Both the position numbers and the translations under genes were made by a program. A DNA stretch of 64,000 nucleotides, from NCBI GenBank assembly GCA_034670405.1, contig JAXDDX010000003.1, forward strand, positions 7,504,001-7,568,000. Reading direction: 5' to 3'. The notes under the pieces were generated by a model. It did no database searches. It had not been told where the DNA came from and saw only the letters and a list, made by a program, of their open reading frames with translations. The DNA is from Hoplostethus atlanticus (Eukaryota; Chordata; Actinopteri; Trachichthyiformes; Trachichthyidae). Shown here in pieces: positions 41,552-52,844 of this stretch. How positions within the stretch are numbered: position 1 is the stretch's first letter; each line of letters starts with the position of its first letter.

Positions 41552-42523
41552 CACGTGAGCATGTGTGTGCTTGTTGCATCATGTATGTGTGTGTCAACCA
41601 CCCCCCCTGGTTTGAGCGTGTGATGCCGCTGTGCAATCAAGGATTCCAGCGGAGGCGAAGAACAGCTCAAGTGGTGTCTCTGCAGCCTCACTAAATGTCT
41701 TCCCAACTACAGAGGTCCCTCCTAATCGCTCCCCAACGGGCTGCTTTCTGGGGCCAGACATGACGATTTCAAATGTCATTGTATTGCTGTGACCTTTCAA
41801 GGACCTGGAAGTAATCAAAGAAAGGAATTGTTCCTTCTACCTTAAATGGCAAGTACAGTCACCTTTGATCCAAGAACTGGGTAGAATTCAGAATCACGCT
41901 GGTTTCAGGATGGTTCACCTTAGGAAGGGTTTATGTCATGAAGTCAGCAGCTATTATTAGAGTAGTATTAGTATTAGTAGTATTATTGGTAGTAGTAGGC
42001 TCCATTTCAAATACAGATTTAGATATTTTAAAATAAATAACAAGACCTTTCCTCCATTATAGATTGCACTATGAGCATGCCATACAACCCCTGAGCATCC
42101 TAGTCATTCTAGGGTAAGACAACCATGTTGTCCATTATCGGCTGGGGTGTGTTTACGCAAAAGGATTGCCTTTAATATGTCTGTGGTTGAGATTCACTGG
42201 TTGAGATACACTTTTCATTTGATCTTCTCCCTCTCACCCTAGACAGAGCTGTCTTATCAAGCACTCATGAGCATCATGCCATCCTTCCTATCTCCCATCT
42301 TCAGTATTGGTGGCTTACTAGTTGTAGCTCATTGAATTATTTGCTAATTGTTAGGTGAATCAGTATTGATTGTGTGTTGCTTAGCAGCTGGTGGTAGTAG
42401 TGTTTCATATAGCTGGTCACTAACTGGATTCTCCTACTGGTTAATAGGAAGGCTAGGGACTGTAAAGATAAAGGACACTGTGTGGGAGGAAGTAAAAATT
42501 CTTACACATGCACACACATGCTG

Positions 42524-42525
<2 letters not shown>

Positions 42526-42569
<44 letters not shown>
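42526..42569. repeat. (CA)n microsatellite
   Basis: About 21 CA units. Confidence 0.95.
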
Positions 42570-42574
<5 letters not shown>

Positions 42575-43161
42575 ATAGGGTCTTTTCTACTGTTGTGTCT
42601 TTACTGCAGAGTCTGTACCCTGGAGAGCTGTGGGATCACTGTGTTGTGCTGCTGTTGAGCCGCTGTCTTGTCCTTGCTATGTAGGTCATCAGTGCCCTCC
42701 AACGATATCTTATCCCATCTGCAGTGCAGTCAATACTGTTGACAGAACTCCAAATAGCCTCGGATTAGAAGTTGCCTCATTAACTTTGTTCCTTTGCCTA
42801 AATGATTAACCTCACAAAGAAGAAACGTCCCCAGCCTACAGAGACACATTGGACAAGCTGTAGTACCAACACGGTGTGGAGCAGTGCTGTTTAATCTGCC
42901 TTTCTGTTGTGCTGCCTGAGAAAATTAGAGGAGGGAAAAAAACAACCCAGGAGGAGAGGGGAGGGAGGGAGAGTTAGGAGTCAAGAGTGGTGAAAAAGAG
43001 AAAGAAAATGTGGAAGTGTACGGAGGGGTGATGGAGTGCAGGCAGAACAGGAATGGTTTAGACACAGTTCTCTGCACTGATCCTGAGCATGGCAGCCAGT
43101 GGTGTGTTTCAGATTGTTTTCCATTTGCATGATAATATGAGCAGGGGATGGCTGGGTGTGC

Positions 43162-43195
<34 letters not shown>
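43162..43195. repeat. (CA)n microsatellite
   Basis: About 17 CA units. Confidence 0.95.
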
Positions 43196-43197
<2 letters not shown>

Positions 43198-44617
43198 CAC
43201 ACGCACACCAGGGGTTATTACATATGGAATGAGGGTTCCAGCAGGCCAGATTACCTGGTTGGCTGTCCTGGCTGTCCTGATTCCCCCCATCAGCACACAG
43301 GTTACATAAGCCCGGTGTACAGGTATGTATCCAGCTGCACTGCGGCAGTAAGCTGATTACCGATGGAGCTAACACAATTACCCCTTTTGTAATACAATTA
43401 ACACGAATTGGATTGAGAAATAAATGACCGGATTGTCACGTGGATTCTCTTGAGATGTAGGCTTCCTCCACAGAAGCTCCAGCTTCCATAAAGCGTTTTC
43501 CTGCTCCACTAGGCTCGTTGATGGCACAACACCTTAGCACCGTCCCTGAACTCTTTATCATTCCATGTAAATGCACAAACTTGAATCAGCTGTACTCTTA
43601 TACATTAAATCCCTGTGTGTGTTGCCTCATAGGATACTGTTCATCTGAGCAATGTAATGCGTGTAACTCCACGCCTTTGACAGCTTGTTTGTCATTAGTA
43701 TTGGTGCACTGCTTTGCCTTGCGCTGGGCAACTGCTTTCCATACGAAAGCACCCTAAAAACTGCCAGAGCCTGCAGCACAGACACATGCTATTGTGATTT
43801 GTGTGTGTATATGTATGTGGTACTTAGGTGAGCCTAATGTAGCAGTGATTTGCTGAGCAGGCAATAGTGCTGCCACAATTTATTCCAAGTATTTAGATGT
43901 TATGTGCAGCATTCAAACACGCTTCGACAGACCCACATAAAGTATATAGCACATCCTCAGGATGATGGCGGTGCTGGTTCTACACAGAGAATTTTCAGAC
44001 ACTCAACCTGACTAAATGGTGAATTCCCCTTCCTCTCAATCATACACAGCACACACATATACACACTGGGGCATGGAGACAGCGAGAAAAAAACGATCCC
44101 TATCCATGGTTGAGGCTGTTGTAAAGGTCATCTCCGTATCCAGTTTAATTTTCGCTCTTCCTCAACAGTTAAGATCTATAAAGTGATCAATAAATCTCTT
44201 GTAATGTCTCTGCATCTGGGCTGCATGTGATTTAACACCCTGCCTCTTCTCACATGACCAGAACTTGCATTGATAGACCTCAGCCATCCCCTGCACACTC
44301 TAGCCCCCCCTGCCCACAGCAACTGGTCAGACCTTTAGATGTGATGGATATCAGAAGTGGTTCAAAGTCCACTATGAGGTTCTGATCCAGAGCCAGCGGA
44401 TGATTCTTGGAATGGAAAATGTGTCACCTGTGATCTACAGTGAGGAACAAAGTGTCCTTAGGTGTGGGATTCTTCCTTTCAGGCAGTATTGATTTAGGGG
44501 AAGATGATCTGAGTAGGCCATTAGGAGGATTGAGGAGGGGGGAAGAGGCAGGGAAGGACTGTGATGAACACCTCTCTAATCATTATGCCACGTACAGCCC
44601 TGCCTACAGCATCAGCC

Positions 44618-44655
44618 CCACACACAGGCACACACACAGGCACACACACAGGCAT
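44618..44655. repeat. 12-bp repeat AGGCACACACAC
   Basis: Three units of a CA-derived 12-bp motif with CAGG spacing. Confidence 0.85.
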
Positions 44656-44872
44656 GCACGCAGTCAGGCAGTAAAATAGGATTACTTTAGAATTTACAAC
44701 AACAGGGTGTGAGATTGGTCTGCTATTGTGTTTGCTTGGATGATTGTTTTTGCCCATTTGCAGCCGCCATGTTGCGGGGCTGGGTCTGCATCTGCACCAG
44801 TACACACATGACTGCACACCACTGATGGGTGGGGCTCTGTCACAATGAGCACAAGGAGACACAGTAATGGTG

Positions 44873-44895
44873 TACACACACACACACACACACAC
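44873..44895. repeat. (CA)n microsatellite
   Basis: About 11 CA units. Confidence 0.95.
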
Positions 44896-45059
44896 ATCGA
44901 GTTTTTATGATGTCTCCCAGTATCTGCTTGGTCCAGGCTTGCAGATTGGTGTCTAGGGAGGGACACTGAGTACAGTAAACTGGGCTATATACAGCTGTTG
45001 TAAACCCCCCTTTCCTCCTTCTGCTTTTCCTGCAGTACGGTGTGCAACACTCCTGCACT

Positions 45060-45300
45060 CGGGGCTCATCAGAGCAAGCTAGATAAAAGCCGCTCAACTC
45101 CAGCCGAGAGCTTAATTAAAACGGGGCTGCCATCGCGGAGTGACACCTTTTACAAGCTCCAAACGGCTCTCAGCTCGCCGTTACTGCCAATCCAATTATA
45201 GGTCCAAACAATAAAACAGACACGGAAGGAGCTGCCGCAAATAGCTTGGCGTAAAGGAAAAGAGGGGGAAGCTATTAAAGATTATATAAAGATCCACACT
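45060..45300. promoter_or_regulatory. possible conserved non-coding element
   Basis: Repeat-free block between microsatellites, with unusual CpG content for this intron and dense motif-like words (AATTAAAAC, AACAAT, CCAATTATAG). An enhancer is a guess from texture only. Confidence 0.25.
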
Positions 45301-45381
45301 GAGTCGACTCTGCAGAACTAGGCTGCAGGGGGTTTCATTTACACCAGAGATGTCCATATAAGTTTGCCACACCGGATGAGC

Positions 45382-45384
<3 letters not shown>

Positions 45385-45439
<55 letters not shown>

Positions 45440-45454
45440 GTGTGTGTGTGTGTG
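45385..45454. repeat. (TG)n microsatellite, long
   Basis: About 35 TG units with a single CG interruption at 45435; the longest TG tract in the window. Confidence 0.97.
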
Positions 45455-45588
45455 CACGTGAGTCCAGGGAATCCAGCCCTGTGCTCTCAGCCTGGACACA
45501 GTTCAGCAGCATCCTGGGGATTATCTTTCCCTGTGGAAGGTCACTTCCTCAATGTCAGTAGGCCAGTGCTCACATAAATAGACTGGAG

Positions 45589-45589
<1 letters not shown>

Positions 45590-45645
<56 letters not shown>
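45590..45645. repeat. (CA)n microsatellite, long
   Basis: 28 CA units, 135 bp downstream of the long TG tract and complementary to it. Confidence 0.97.
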
Positions 45646-45652
<7 letters not shown>

Positions 45653-45990
45653 ATTCAGGTACACAGTATTACAAGCAAACTAATTTCAACCCTAGCAACT
45701 TCCAAGATTATCCCTGTTTTCCAGGGAGATATTCTTCTGGTGTTGCACTTGCTAGTGTGAAGCACAGCTGGACCTGTGTCACTTCATATATCTTACACTT
45801 GAGCTGCTACAGGAGGAAAACTCTGTAGGGAGCATATCTATATTAACTATGACACTGAGGGTGAGAGAGAGACATGGCGAGGACGAAACATAGTTATATG
45901 AAGACTTTGTTTGAGGTAATGTAAGAACAGAATAAGGAGTGGGCAAATAAAGAATAGGAATATATAGTTTTATATGTATATATGTATATA

Positions 45991-46021
45991 TATACTTATA
46001 TATGTGTTATATATAAGTATA
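45991..46021. repeat. AT-rich perfect inverted repeat
   Basis: 13-bp arms (TATACTTATATAT at 45991-46003; its reverse complement at 46009-46021) around a 5-base loop, in a TATA-rich stretch beginning near 45960. Confidence 0.9.
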
Positions 46022-47184
46022 GAAAGTTTCTACTCAGGAGGGGAGAGTCAAGTTGTATTTCTTCCATTTGTCTTTGACTCCTTGGTTCTCCCGTAGATAC
46101 TATAAGGCTGAGCCCTGCATTAGAGTAGTTTGGTAACTCCTACCAAGAGCCAGAGTTCATGAGAGGCCCATGCAGCCCACTTCCAACGTGTCAGCCAGTT
46201 CTGATTCAAAGTGACATGTCTGCCCGAGTCTCCCCAAACCAGGAGGCCCAGAGACCGCTAGAGTTAAATTTACATCCTGGGCAAATAGGAAAGCCTTAAA
46301 ACCTTAAGAGGGGCCACCACTAACCACTGCCAACTTGTTTCACAGAGCTCTACTCTTGATAAGAATCAATATTTCCAGTCACGACAAGATGTAGAGGGAT
46401 CGTAAAGGAGTATACCTTCGAAGTGTTCTAACTTAAACCCTTAACATGCCTCCTCAGCCCCTCTGGCCCGGTACTAGTCCACTCCTGATCATATAACTCC
46501 GGCAGGTTTAGCTGGGACTGATACGACAGGAGAACAGTTTCTTAGGAGACATTATTTGCCTGTCTGCCTGAGTGCACTCCTTCCTCTCCTCTCCTCCTTC
46601 CTCTCCTCGCCTCCCTTCTTCTTCTCTCGTCCTTTCCCAACGCAGTAAGCAGACCCACCTGCTCCACCAGGATGCCTCACTGCGTCTGTCTGCGTGCTGG
46701 AATTGGCAGGAAATCAATGCTGCTCTCGTCTGCCCCCCCACCACCACCACCACCCCTTCCCTCACTTCTTACTCCCCCCTTCCGTCTGTAAAGTGTCCAT
46801 TCAGGGCTGAGCATGAACATCAGCACAACACCATGCCTTATCAGAGCAGGCACAAAGACCCATGGGCACATTGTTCCTCAGTATCAACCAGCTCCAGTTT
46901 CAGCACACTCTCTGCATCTTCCAACCACACATTTAAACAAGACAGCAGAATGAAAACTGGAGTGGCACCAAAATAATTTTTGGGGCGAAATGCATCTTTT
47001 ATTGTAGCGGCAGTTAATTACCACTGCTCTGAAAAAGGAAAGAGATAGAAAGGAGATGCATCCTTATTTATTATGCTAATGTATTCCATTGGAGACACAA
47101 TGAAGCGATTAGAAAGCTGTCGCTCTCTCGCTCCCTGCTCTCTTTCTTCTCCTTGTCCTCACTTGTCTTTTTCTTTGCTTTTCA

Positions 47185-47294
47185 GCGTATTACTGTAATG
47201 AAGCCATTACTTCTCCAAGTGAATTTTAATGAGTTTTTAACTAACATTTTAATGAGCTATACATTACCATAAAGCATGGATTAGGCTAAATTGA

Positions 47295-47296
<2 letters not shown>
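47185..47296. promoter_or_regulatory. possible conserved non-coding element
   Basis: AT-rich, repeat-free block with TTTTAATGAG at both 47224-47233 and 47247-47256, plus further ATTA/TAAT cores typical of homeodomain sites. Inference only. Confidence 0.25.

Positions 47297-47329
<33 letters not shown>
47297..47329. repeat. (GT)n microsatellite
   Basis: About 16 GT units. Confidence 0.95.
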
Positions 47330-47330
<1 letters not shown>

Positions 47331-48960
47331 CGTATGTGCAATGGGAAGGGGTGTAAAGGAAAAGCGGTTCATTAAGAGTTAATTGTATTGTTTCACAGGA
47401 GCAGCACCACACGTTTTTCCTGGATTGGCCGGTAGAATCCCCTACTGTGTACTTACTGTCATTACTGTGCTGCCCACGGGGGGGGGGGGCTCGTTAGGCC
47501 AAATTAGGGGTGCCGTTTGAAAAATGAGCTTTGAACAGGGCTGCTGTTTAAATAAGGGTGTTTGTTTAGGCCTATCTGCAGGATCAGGGGGTACGAGCAC
47601 AGCATGAGACACGAGTGTGATGGAATGTGCACCCTTCGTTTAGCCTCACTCACACCAAGCCGAGTTTGACCTTCATCAGGTATCCTCTCATCATCCCCTG
47701 TTGTGTTGTGTTCCCTCTGTTTGCTAGAGAACACACCCTCTCTCTTTCAATCCCTCCAAGGCTCTATTAAAGATGCACATATCATATGATATCACCACCT
47801 GTGATTTCCTTCCGCTATGGTATCGCTGCCGACCATATGATTCTCTTTACCTTCACTCTTTTCCATATTTCCCGGCTCTTATCTGTGGAAGTGACAGTGT
47901 TATTTACAATCCCTCGGCTCGGGATTTGCAGATAGGGAGAATGGTGGTGGAGATCGTATCGCGCTTAGCCACGCTGTGCGGAGGGTGATAGGACGCGCAT
48001 GTATATGACTTCATCTGCAGAGCTACAGAGAGCGAGTGAGGATGCAGAGGCAGCACTGACAAGGCAATGCAAGGGTTGAGTAGAGGGGGAGCGAGAGAGT
48101 GGGACAGCTCTGCTGGATTGGAAAAAATTGATGAACTGAGAAGGAGGGAGAGAAAATGAGAGTAAAAGAAAGAACTGATGGTGGTAAGAGAGAGAGCGAG
48201 ACAGACAGAGAGCGATGGTGATGAGCTGTGCTAATGATGAGAGCCTCTCCTCGGTCCTCAGAGGAGGTGAAGCCTTGGGCACCGCCAGCCGGCCATATTT
48301 TTGCAGCTGTTTCCCTGATCTGACCTCCGACCCCGCAGTGGAGGAATACGGGGGATATGTGTGAATCTGCCGCCTGCCTGCCTGCTGCGGGGGTAATTTC
48401 TGCATCTGGATGGGGGCAGAGGTTAGCTCTGGCCAGTGGGAGGGCAAATGAGCCAGTCAGGGCAAGAGAAACAGCTTGTAATACAGAACATCAAAGACAG
48501 CACACAGAGCGGGTTTGGTATATTTTGTCAAGTGACATATATATTGTCTCTTTTCTCTAAGGGTGAGATTGGAAATGGCAGTATTGTAATAGCACTCTGC
48601 CGGATGAAGCGCAAAAAGCACTCGAATGAAATGATATTATAGCTGGGAGCTAGCTCTCCACGGCTCTTACAGTGTGTGTGTGCATGGCTTATTTTCTAAT
48701 CATAGTGTGGATGGAAGGCAGGGCTGGGTGGTGTGGTGTGGCCCCGGGCGTCTAGCTGCTGTAATCTCTCCCTGTGTTTCTTAGCCCTGACCCAGGAGAA
48801 TGTGTATGAAGCCATGGAGAGCCCTCTTCTGTCATAAATAGGGGGGGAAATGTAATAACAAACACATAAACACACAAAATCATTCACATTTTCAGTATTA
48901 CGAAAACATGCCCTGCAGCTTTTAAGAATGCTGCACAGTTTATCGGGTTTGTGTTTTTGG

Positions 48961-48983
48961 GTGTGTGTGTGTGTGTGTGTGTG
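48961..48983. repeat. (GT)n microsatellite
   Basis: About 11 GT units. Confidence 0.95.
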
Positions 48984-51630
48984 CATGCAGTGTGTCAAAT
49001 TGTTTTGACTGTTATAAAGCAGAAAGAAATAGGTCGATACATCAGTCCGTAGTATTGTGACAGCAAGCGCAACCTAGAGGTAGGCACATTCCTGCAGGTG
49101 AAAGTGTTTGTCGGCACTTATCTCAGCACGCAGGCTGGACGCCTCAGTCAAGGCTTCCCACTAATCTTACCGACAAGCAGTGTCACCCTCCAGTGAGTAA
49201 TATCCTGGGTGTGAGAGGAGGGCGCACCGTGCAAAATATCTCTCCCCACCCTGTCCTTGCCCCCTGCTACGCCTCACCTCTGCGCTGTGTAACGCCGGGC
49301 TGTTGTGCTGTCATGTAAAAGTGTAATAGGCTGATTTTCAATACGTTGAGTCCATCTCAGGTGAGAACACACACAGAGGTAGACCTCCCTAACGGTTGCT
49401 GGCACAAGCCTCCCCTGCCAGTGTAGAGCAATCTGGTTTACAAAAGTAGATTGTGTGTGTCTCCTCTGTGTTTTCATTTTTTGGCAGGGGGCTTCCACTC
49501 TCAACCCTTTGCCTGTTTCGCGGGGCAAGTTGCAACCCGACTCCTTAAAGTTTGAGCTGTTGACACGGTGCCAACTGACAGAGCTGCCAATTTGTCATGC
49601 TTTGCCCCCTGCCTCCTTTTTTCAAATCAGCTCACTCCTCTGATAGTTGGGAAATAAATAAATGAAACACGGGAGGGAAAGGCAGATTCATATTTTTCCA
49701 GATATGGATTCTCTTTAGCCTGCAGCCGGACTGACAGATGTAGCGTTTGCCGACAGAGGGGTGTAAATGTTACCCAAAAAAAAGGAAATACATAATAATA
49801 AATATTCATAAGCAGTAAGGAACTCCATGGGAGGTGAGATGTTTTCAGAGGAAGAGGAGCTGAGTGTTTCAGGGGGATAGAAATGCAATTACCTTACGTC
49901 TGTCTGCTGATACGGGCCTGAATGCCTACAGGGCCTCGGAGTTAGAGCCAGAGTTCACTTTCTGACAGTGAATACACAAACTCACTCAACCGTGCGTACC
50001 AGATGCACCTCTCATAGATTAACAGAGAATACAGCAAGGCAATGATTGGAATATAAAAGCTTTTACAACGCTTAGGGATGTAGCCCCCAACATAGTTCTG
50101 CCCATGGATATCTATCCAGCTAGCCGAGGAAGAAATGCAATCATACTGTAGTGAGTCATTTGAGTTGATGAAGACATAAATCCCAGGGCATGACCTTGAT
50201 GTCACTGGCCCAGCAGTTAGGATTAGATAGTGTACTGAAGAGTGTTTGGATTGGCCCCTCCCCTCATCTACTTAGTAAATGTATGTGTTCAAAGTGCTGC
50301 CTTGGTATTAGCAAGGCCAGAACCAACATAGAGGGCATAATCCCTTCGCCAGTAATGTGTGATCTGTTTGTTTGCCAGTGGCTCTTTGTAACCCAGTGTT
50401 TATCCTGTCCTCAACAAGTGTGTGTTTTTTTTGGCTTGCTTGTTTGTTTTTTTTCCGCGTGCGCGTGTGGCTACTCTTTGTGTGTTTGTTTACATCGAAG
50501 GGGGTTAGGATGCATTTATTGTGACTTACTGTGCAGTATTAAAATAGGATTAGACAGTATGGCAAACGCGCCAAAACGATGCACCTTGTGTGTGTTTCCT
50601 TTGTCATTGTCACATCAAGGAAATTGGGCCTGACAAAAATCCCACGTGTGTTATCACCAATGAATGGAAAGGAGCAATTAAATCCAACCCAGTAATGAAA
50701 ACAACAGGCTGTGCATGGTCCAAACCGAGCTATGATTTTAGACAGCAGGAGTTTTGTTTGTGATGCAAATGCAGAGAGCCCATTGGTGGTGGCTATTATG
50801 CCCACCCTGGCCAGGGGGTGCACCACTCCAGAGCTGGCTAATTACCTTAGCTCTTTAGACTAGAGGGCAGCCCTGCACCAGAGTTTCTGCTCCTCTCTCT
50901 CTCTCTCTCTACTCTAGCTTCCTTTTGTATTCTGTCCATTTCCCCCGTGTAAAGGTTGCATTTGAATTTGTGTCACACAAAAGTCCCACTATGTACCCGC
51001 TTGCATCCACAGGATAATTGGGTTGAAAGCTTCCTCTCTTTCCCATCCCCTTGGTCTAAATAAATAAATAAGAAGACAATGGCTGTGCGGCTTTCTGTAG
51101 TGAGGGCAAGGAGAGCGGAGGAGAGGAGGAGGACGAGAGGAGATGAGAGCAGCCTGGAGCACAGGGATCTCTTATCCCCTCTATAATCCAGGCCCCCTCT
51201 CCCCCTCTCCCCCTCTCCCACTCGCCCCAGTGCCATATGGATTTAACATAAGTACCTGTGGTGCTGCCCTTAATTTAGCCTTCCTCAAACGTCTTCAAAC
51301 ATCCTCCAACAAGCTCACACTCTGCTTTCATCCATCAGAGGAATCATGTGTCCTTCACCACTGCATGGATGGACACCATTGCATTCCATGGTTTGGTTTT
51401 ATTTTTAGATCAAATGGAGAACGATGTGTTTGATCTGCATGCACTCTGCATGAGCCAATGAGCCACAATGACCCCCAATTTGTTGTTTTAACTCCATATG
51501 CAATCAGGAGTATTTTGTTTAGCCTGGATCAAGTCTCTCGCCATGTTCACTCATTGATATGAAGGCTATATGCTGCGTTCATCAGGCTCTGAATGAACTA
51601 TCCACTAAATCTTTTTTGGAAGTTTAGTTT

Positions 51631-51661
<31 letters not shown>
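51631..51661. repeat. (TG)n microsatellite
   Basis: About 15 TG units with one GCG interruption, followed by TACGTACG. Confidence 0.95.
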
Positions 51662-51840
51662 ACGTACGTGTGTCTGCATGTCTGTGTGTGTGACAGCAGC
51701 TCTCCCTGTTTAATTATGAGCTGATGTTGTGTGTTTCGCTAAAGACTATTCAGGGTGAGAGGCTATCTTTGTGATAAAAGGCCTACCTGAGGGTGATTAG
51801 ATACAAGGCCGGGTGATTTAGCAGACCACCCACTGGTTTT

Positions 51841-51841
<1 letters not shown>

Positions 51842-51874
<33 letters not shown>
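51842..51874. repeat. (GT)n microsatellite
   Basis: About 16 GT units, 316 bp upstream of the Ig2 exon acceptor. Confidence 0.95.
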
Positions 51875-51876
<2 letters not shown>

Positions 51877-52190
51877 CATGCCAACAGAGCCAAGCAGTGT
51901 TGTACCCCTGTGAGCTCTCACGTGTGAGTGACACCGAGCTTCAGGGCATTCTGCCTCTGTTTGTTCTGCTAGCTCCACAGGGAACTCCATTAGCTCCAAT
52001 TAGCTTTCACTTGTGCTAACCTAGTCAGATGCAAGTAGGCATCCCATTTAAACAGCCAGGATGAATACCGGATACATTCACACTATGTTATATACAAGAG
52101 TTAGACCATTCAAGTGTTTAAATTACGCAGTATGTTGTAAGGTTTGTACATTTCACTCTGCCTGAACCTGCACCTCCTTTTCTCCCTCAG

Positions 52191-52348
52191 TGCTGCGGGA
52201 TGACTTCAGACAAAACCCTACAGATGTTGTGGTGGCAGCGGGAGAGCCAGCCATCCTGGAGTGTGTTCCTCCCAGAGGCCATCCCGAACCCACCATTTAC
52301 TGGAAGAAGGACAAAGTACGCATCGACGACAAGGATGACAGGATCACT
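52191..52348 (+). CDS. robo2: robo2 exon encoding first half of Ig2
   Basis: Internal exon of the Slit receptor ROBO2, a single-pass axon-guidance receptor. It follows a pyrimidine-rich acceptor (cctccttttctccctcag) and ends at ACT|gtgagt. The first two bases complete a codon begun in the upstream Ig1 exon (phase 1), and the 3' end is phase 0. The peptide starts [14 protein letters not shown] and contains [23 protein letters not shown] and DKDDRIT. The first Ig2 cysteine codon is at 52262-52264, and the core Trp lies in IYWKKD. From memory this matches human ROBO2 Ig2 almost residue for residue (human has Q after LEC where this has V). ROBO1 differs clearly in DVMVAVGEPAVMEC. In ROBO receptors Ig1 and Ig2 form the Slit-binding end. 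An apparent GTG at 52190 is part of the acceptor AG plus exon, not a start codon. Confidence 0.97.
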
Positions 52349-52458
52349 GTGAGTATTACTGCCATCTTTTAAATAACAGGATTGACTGTTTTATCAGGAT
52401 GGATTACTGTGAAAGTTTAGAGCTTCTGAGCATTTGATGGAGAAATGTTTCCCTTCAG
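52349..52458 (+). other. robo2: robo2 short intron within Ig2
   Basis: 110-bp phase-0 intron, gtgagt...cttcag, splitting the Ig2 coding sequence. No repeats. Confidence 0.95.
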
Positions 52459-52579
52459 ATTCGAGGAGGGAAGCTGATGATCTCCAACACAAGGAAGAGC
52501 GATGCTGGCATGTACATCTGTGTGGGCACCAACATGGTGGGAGAAAGGGACAGCGAGACAGCACAAGTCACAGTGTTTG
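52459..52579 (+). CDS. robo2: robo2 exon encoding second half of Ig2
   Basis: 121-nt exon entered in phase 0 after cccttcag and leaving in phase 1 at TTTG|gtaagt. It encodes 40 whole codons: [17 protein letters not shown], then [16 protein letters not shown] and TAQVTVF. The second Ig2 cysteine codon is 52519-52521, inside the DAGMYIC tyrosine-corner motif, so the Ig2 disulfide is complete across the two exons. The intron separating it from the previous exon is only 110 bp. ROBO2 in mammals is nearly identical through [12 protein letters not shown] and [12 protein letters not shown]; the region before TVF (here ETAQV) is the most divergent part. Confidence 0.97.
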
Positions 52580-52705
52580 GTAAGTTTTTAGCTTTGGTGA
52601 CTTGTAACCACCACATGGCTGTTAGAGTACAAGTATTCATATACTGACTTAGACCTCTGAATCAAATAATGAAGTTATCCTCCTCTATCTGTGCCCGTCC
52701 TGCAG
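52580..52705 (+). other. robo2: robo2 short intron between Ig2 and Ig3
   Basis: 126-bp phase-1 intron, gtaagt...ctgcag, placed at the Ig2/Ig3 boundary. No repeats. Confidence 0.95.
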
Positions 52706-52844
52706 AGCGGCCTACCTTCCTGCGAAGGCCCATCAACCAGGTGGTCCTGGAGGAGGAGACGGTGGAGTTCCGCTGTCAGGTACAGGGAGACCCCCAGCCC
52801 AACGTACGCTGGAGGAAAGACGACATCGATGTCCCTCGTGGGAG
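52706..52844 (+). CDS. robo2: robo2 exon encoding first half of Ig3
   Basis: 139-nt exon with acceptor cccgtcctgcag and donor GGGAG|gtaagc, entered in phase 1 and left in phase 2. It encodes [34 protein letters not shown] and [12 protein letters not shown]. The first Ig3 cysteine codon is 52774-52776 and the core Trp is in [21 protein letters not shown] is the ROBO2 form; the ROBO1 equivalent is quite different (FVKRPSNLAVTVDD), so this exon decides the paralogue. The preceding intron is only 126 bp, making exons 52191-52844 a compact cluster, whereas the following intron is 6.4 kb. Confidence 0.97.

Larger units (their letters stand above)
26141..45000. other. intron segment without gene
   Basis: No gene. 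Dominated by microsatellites and low-complexity CA, TG, TC and GAA tracts (listed individually), a 16-bp minisatellite, and several repeat-poor AT-rich blocks that may be conserved elements. Confidence 0.65.
1..52190 (+). other. robo2: robo2 intron upstream of the Ig2 exon (5' end not in window)
   Basis: At least 52.2 kb of intron lie before the first Ig2 exon. The acceptor is at 52189-52190. No Ig1-type coding sequence (VEHPSD, WYKDGE, CVARNYLGEA type motifs) or other gene was found on either strand. The many short open frames are chance frames over microsatellites or random sequence. Notable contents are listed separately: simple repeats, one LINE and one probable SINE remnant, candidate recursive splice sites, and possible conserved elements. 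In other vertebrates ROBO2 is also very large with giant 5' introns. Confidence 0.9.
46022..52190. other. intron segment without gene
   Basis: No gene. Contains TG tracts at 47297, 48961, 51631 and 51842, a poly-G run near 47480-47490, and a repeat-poor block with duplicated TTTTAATGAG at 47224 and 47247. Ends in the acceptor of the Ig2 exon. Confidence 0.65.

Noticed and set aside
45036..45120. Strong acceptor-like sequence ending at 45035, suggesting an exon
   Set aside because: No convincing donor follows and the expected phase meets a TAG within about 50 nt.
52190..52372. Open frame read as a 60-residue protein starting at 52190
   Set aside because: The start is a GTG spanning the splice acceptor and the end runs into the intron; the real unit is exon 52191-52348.
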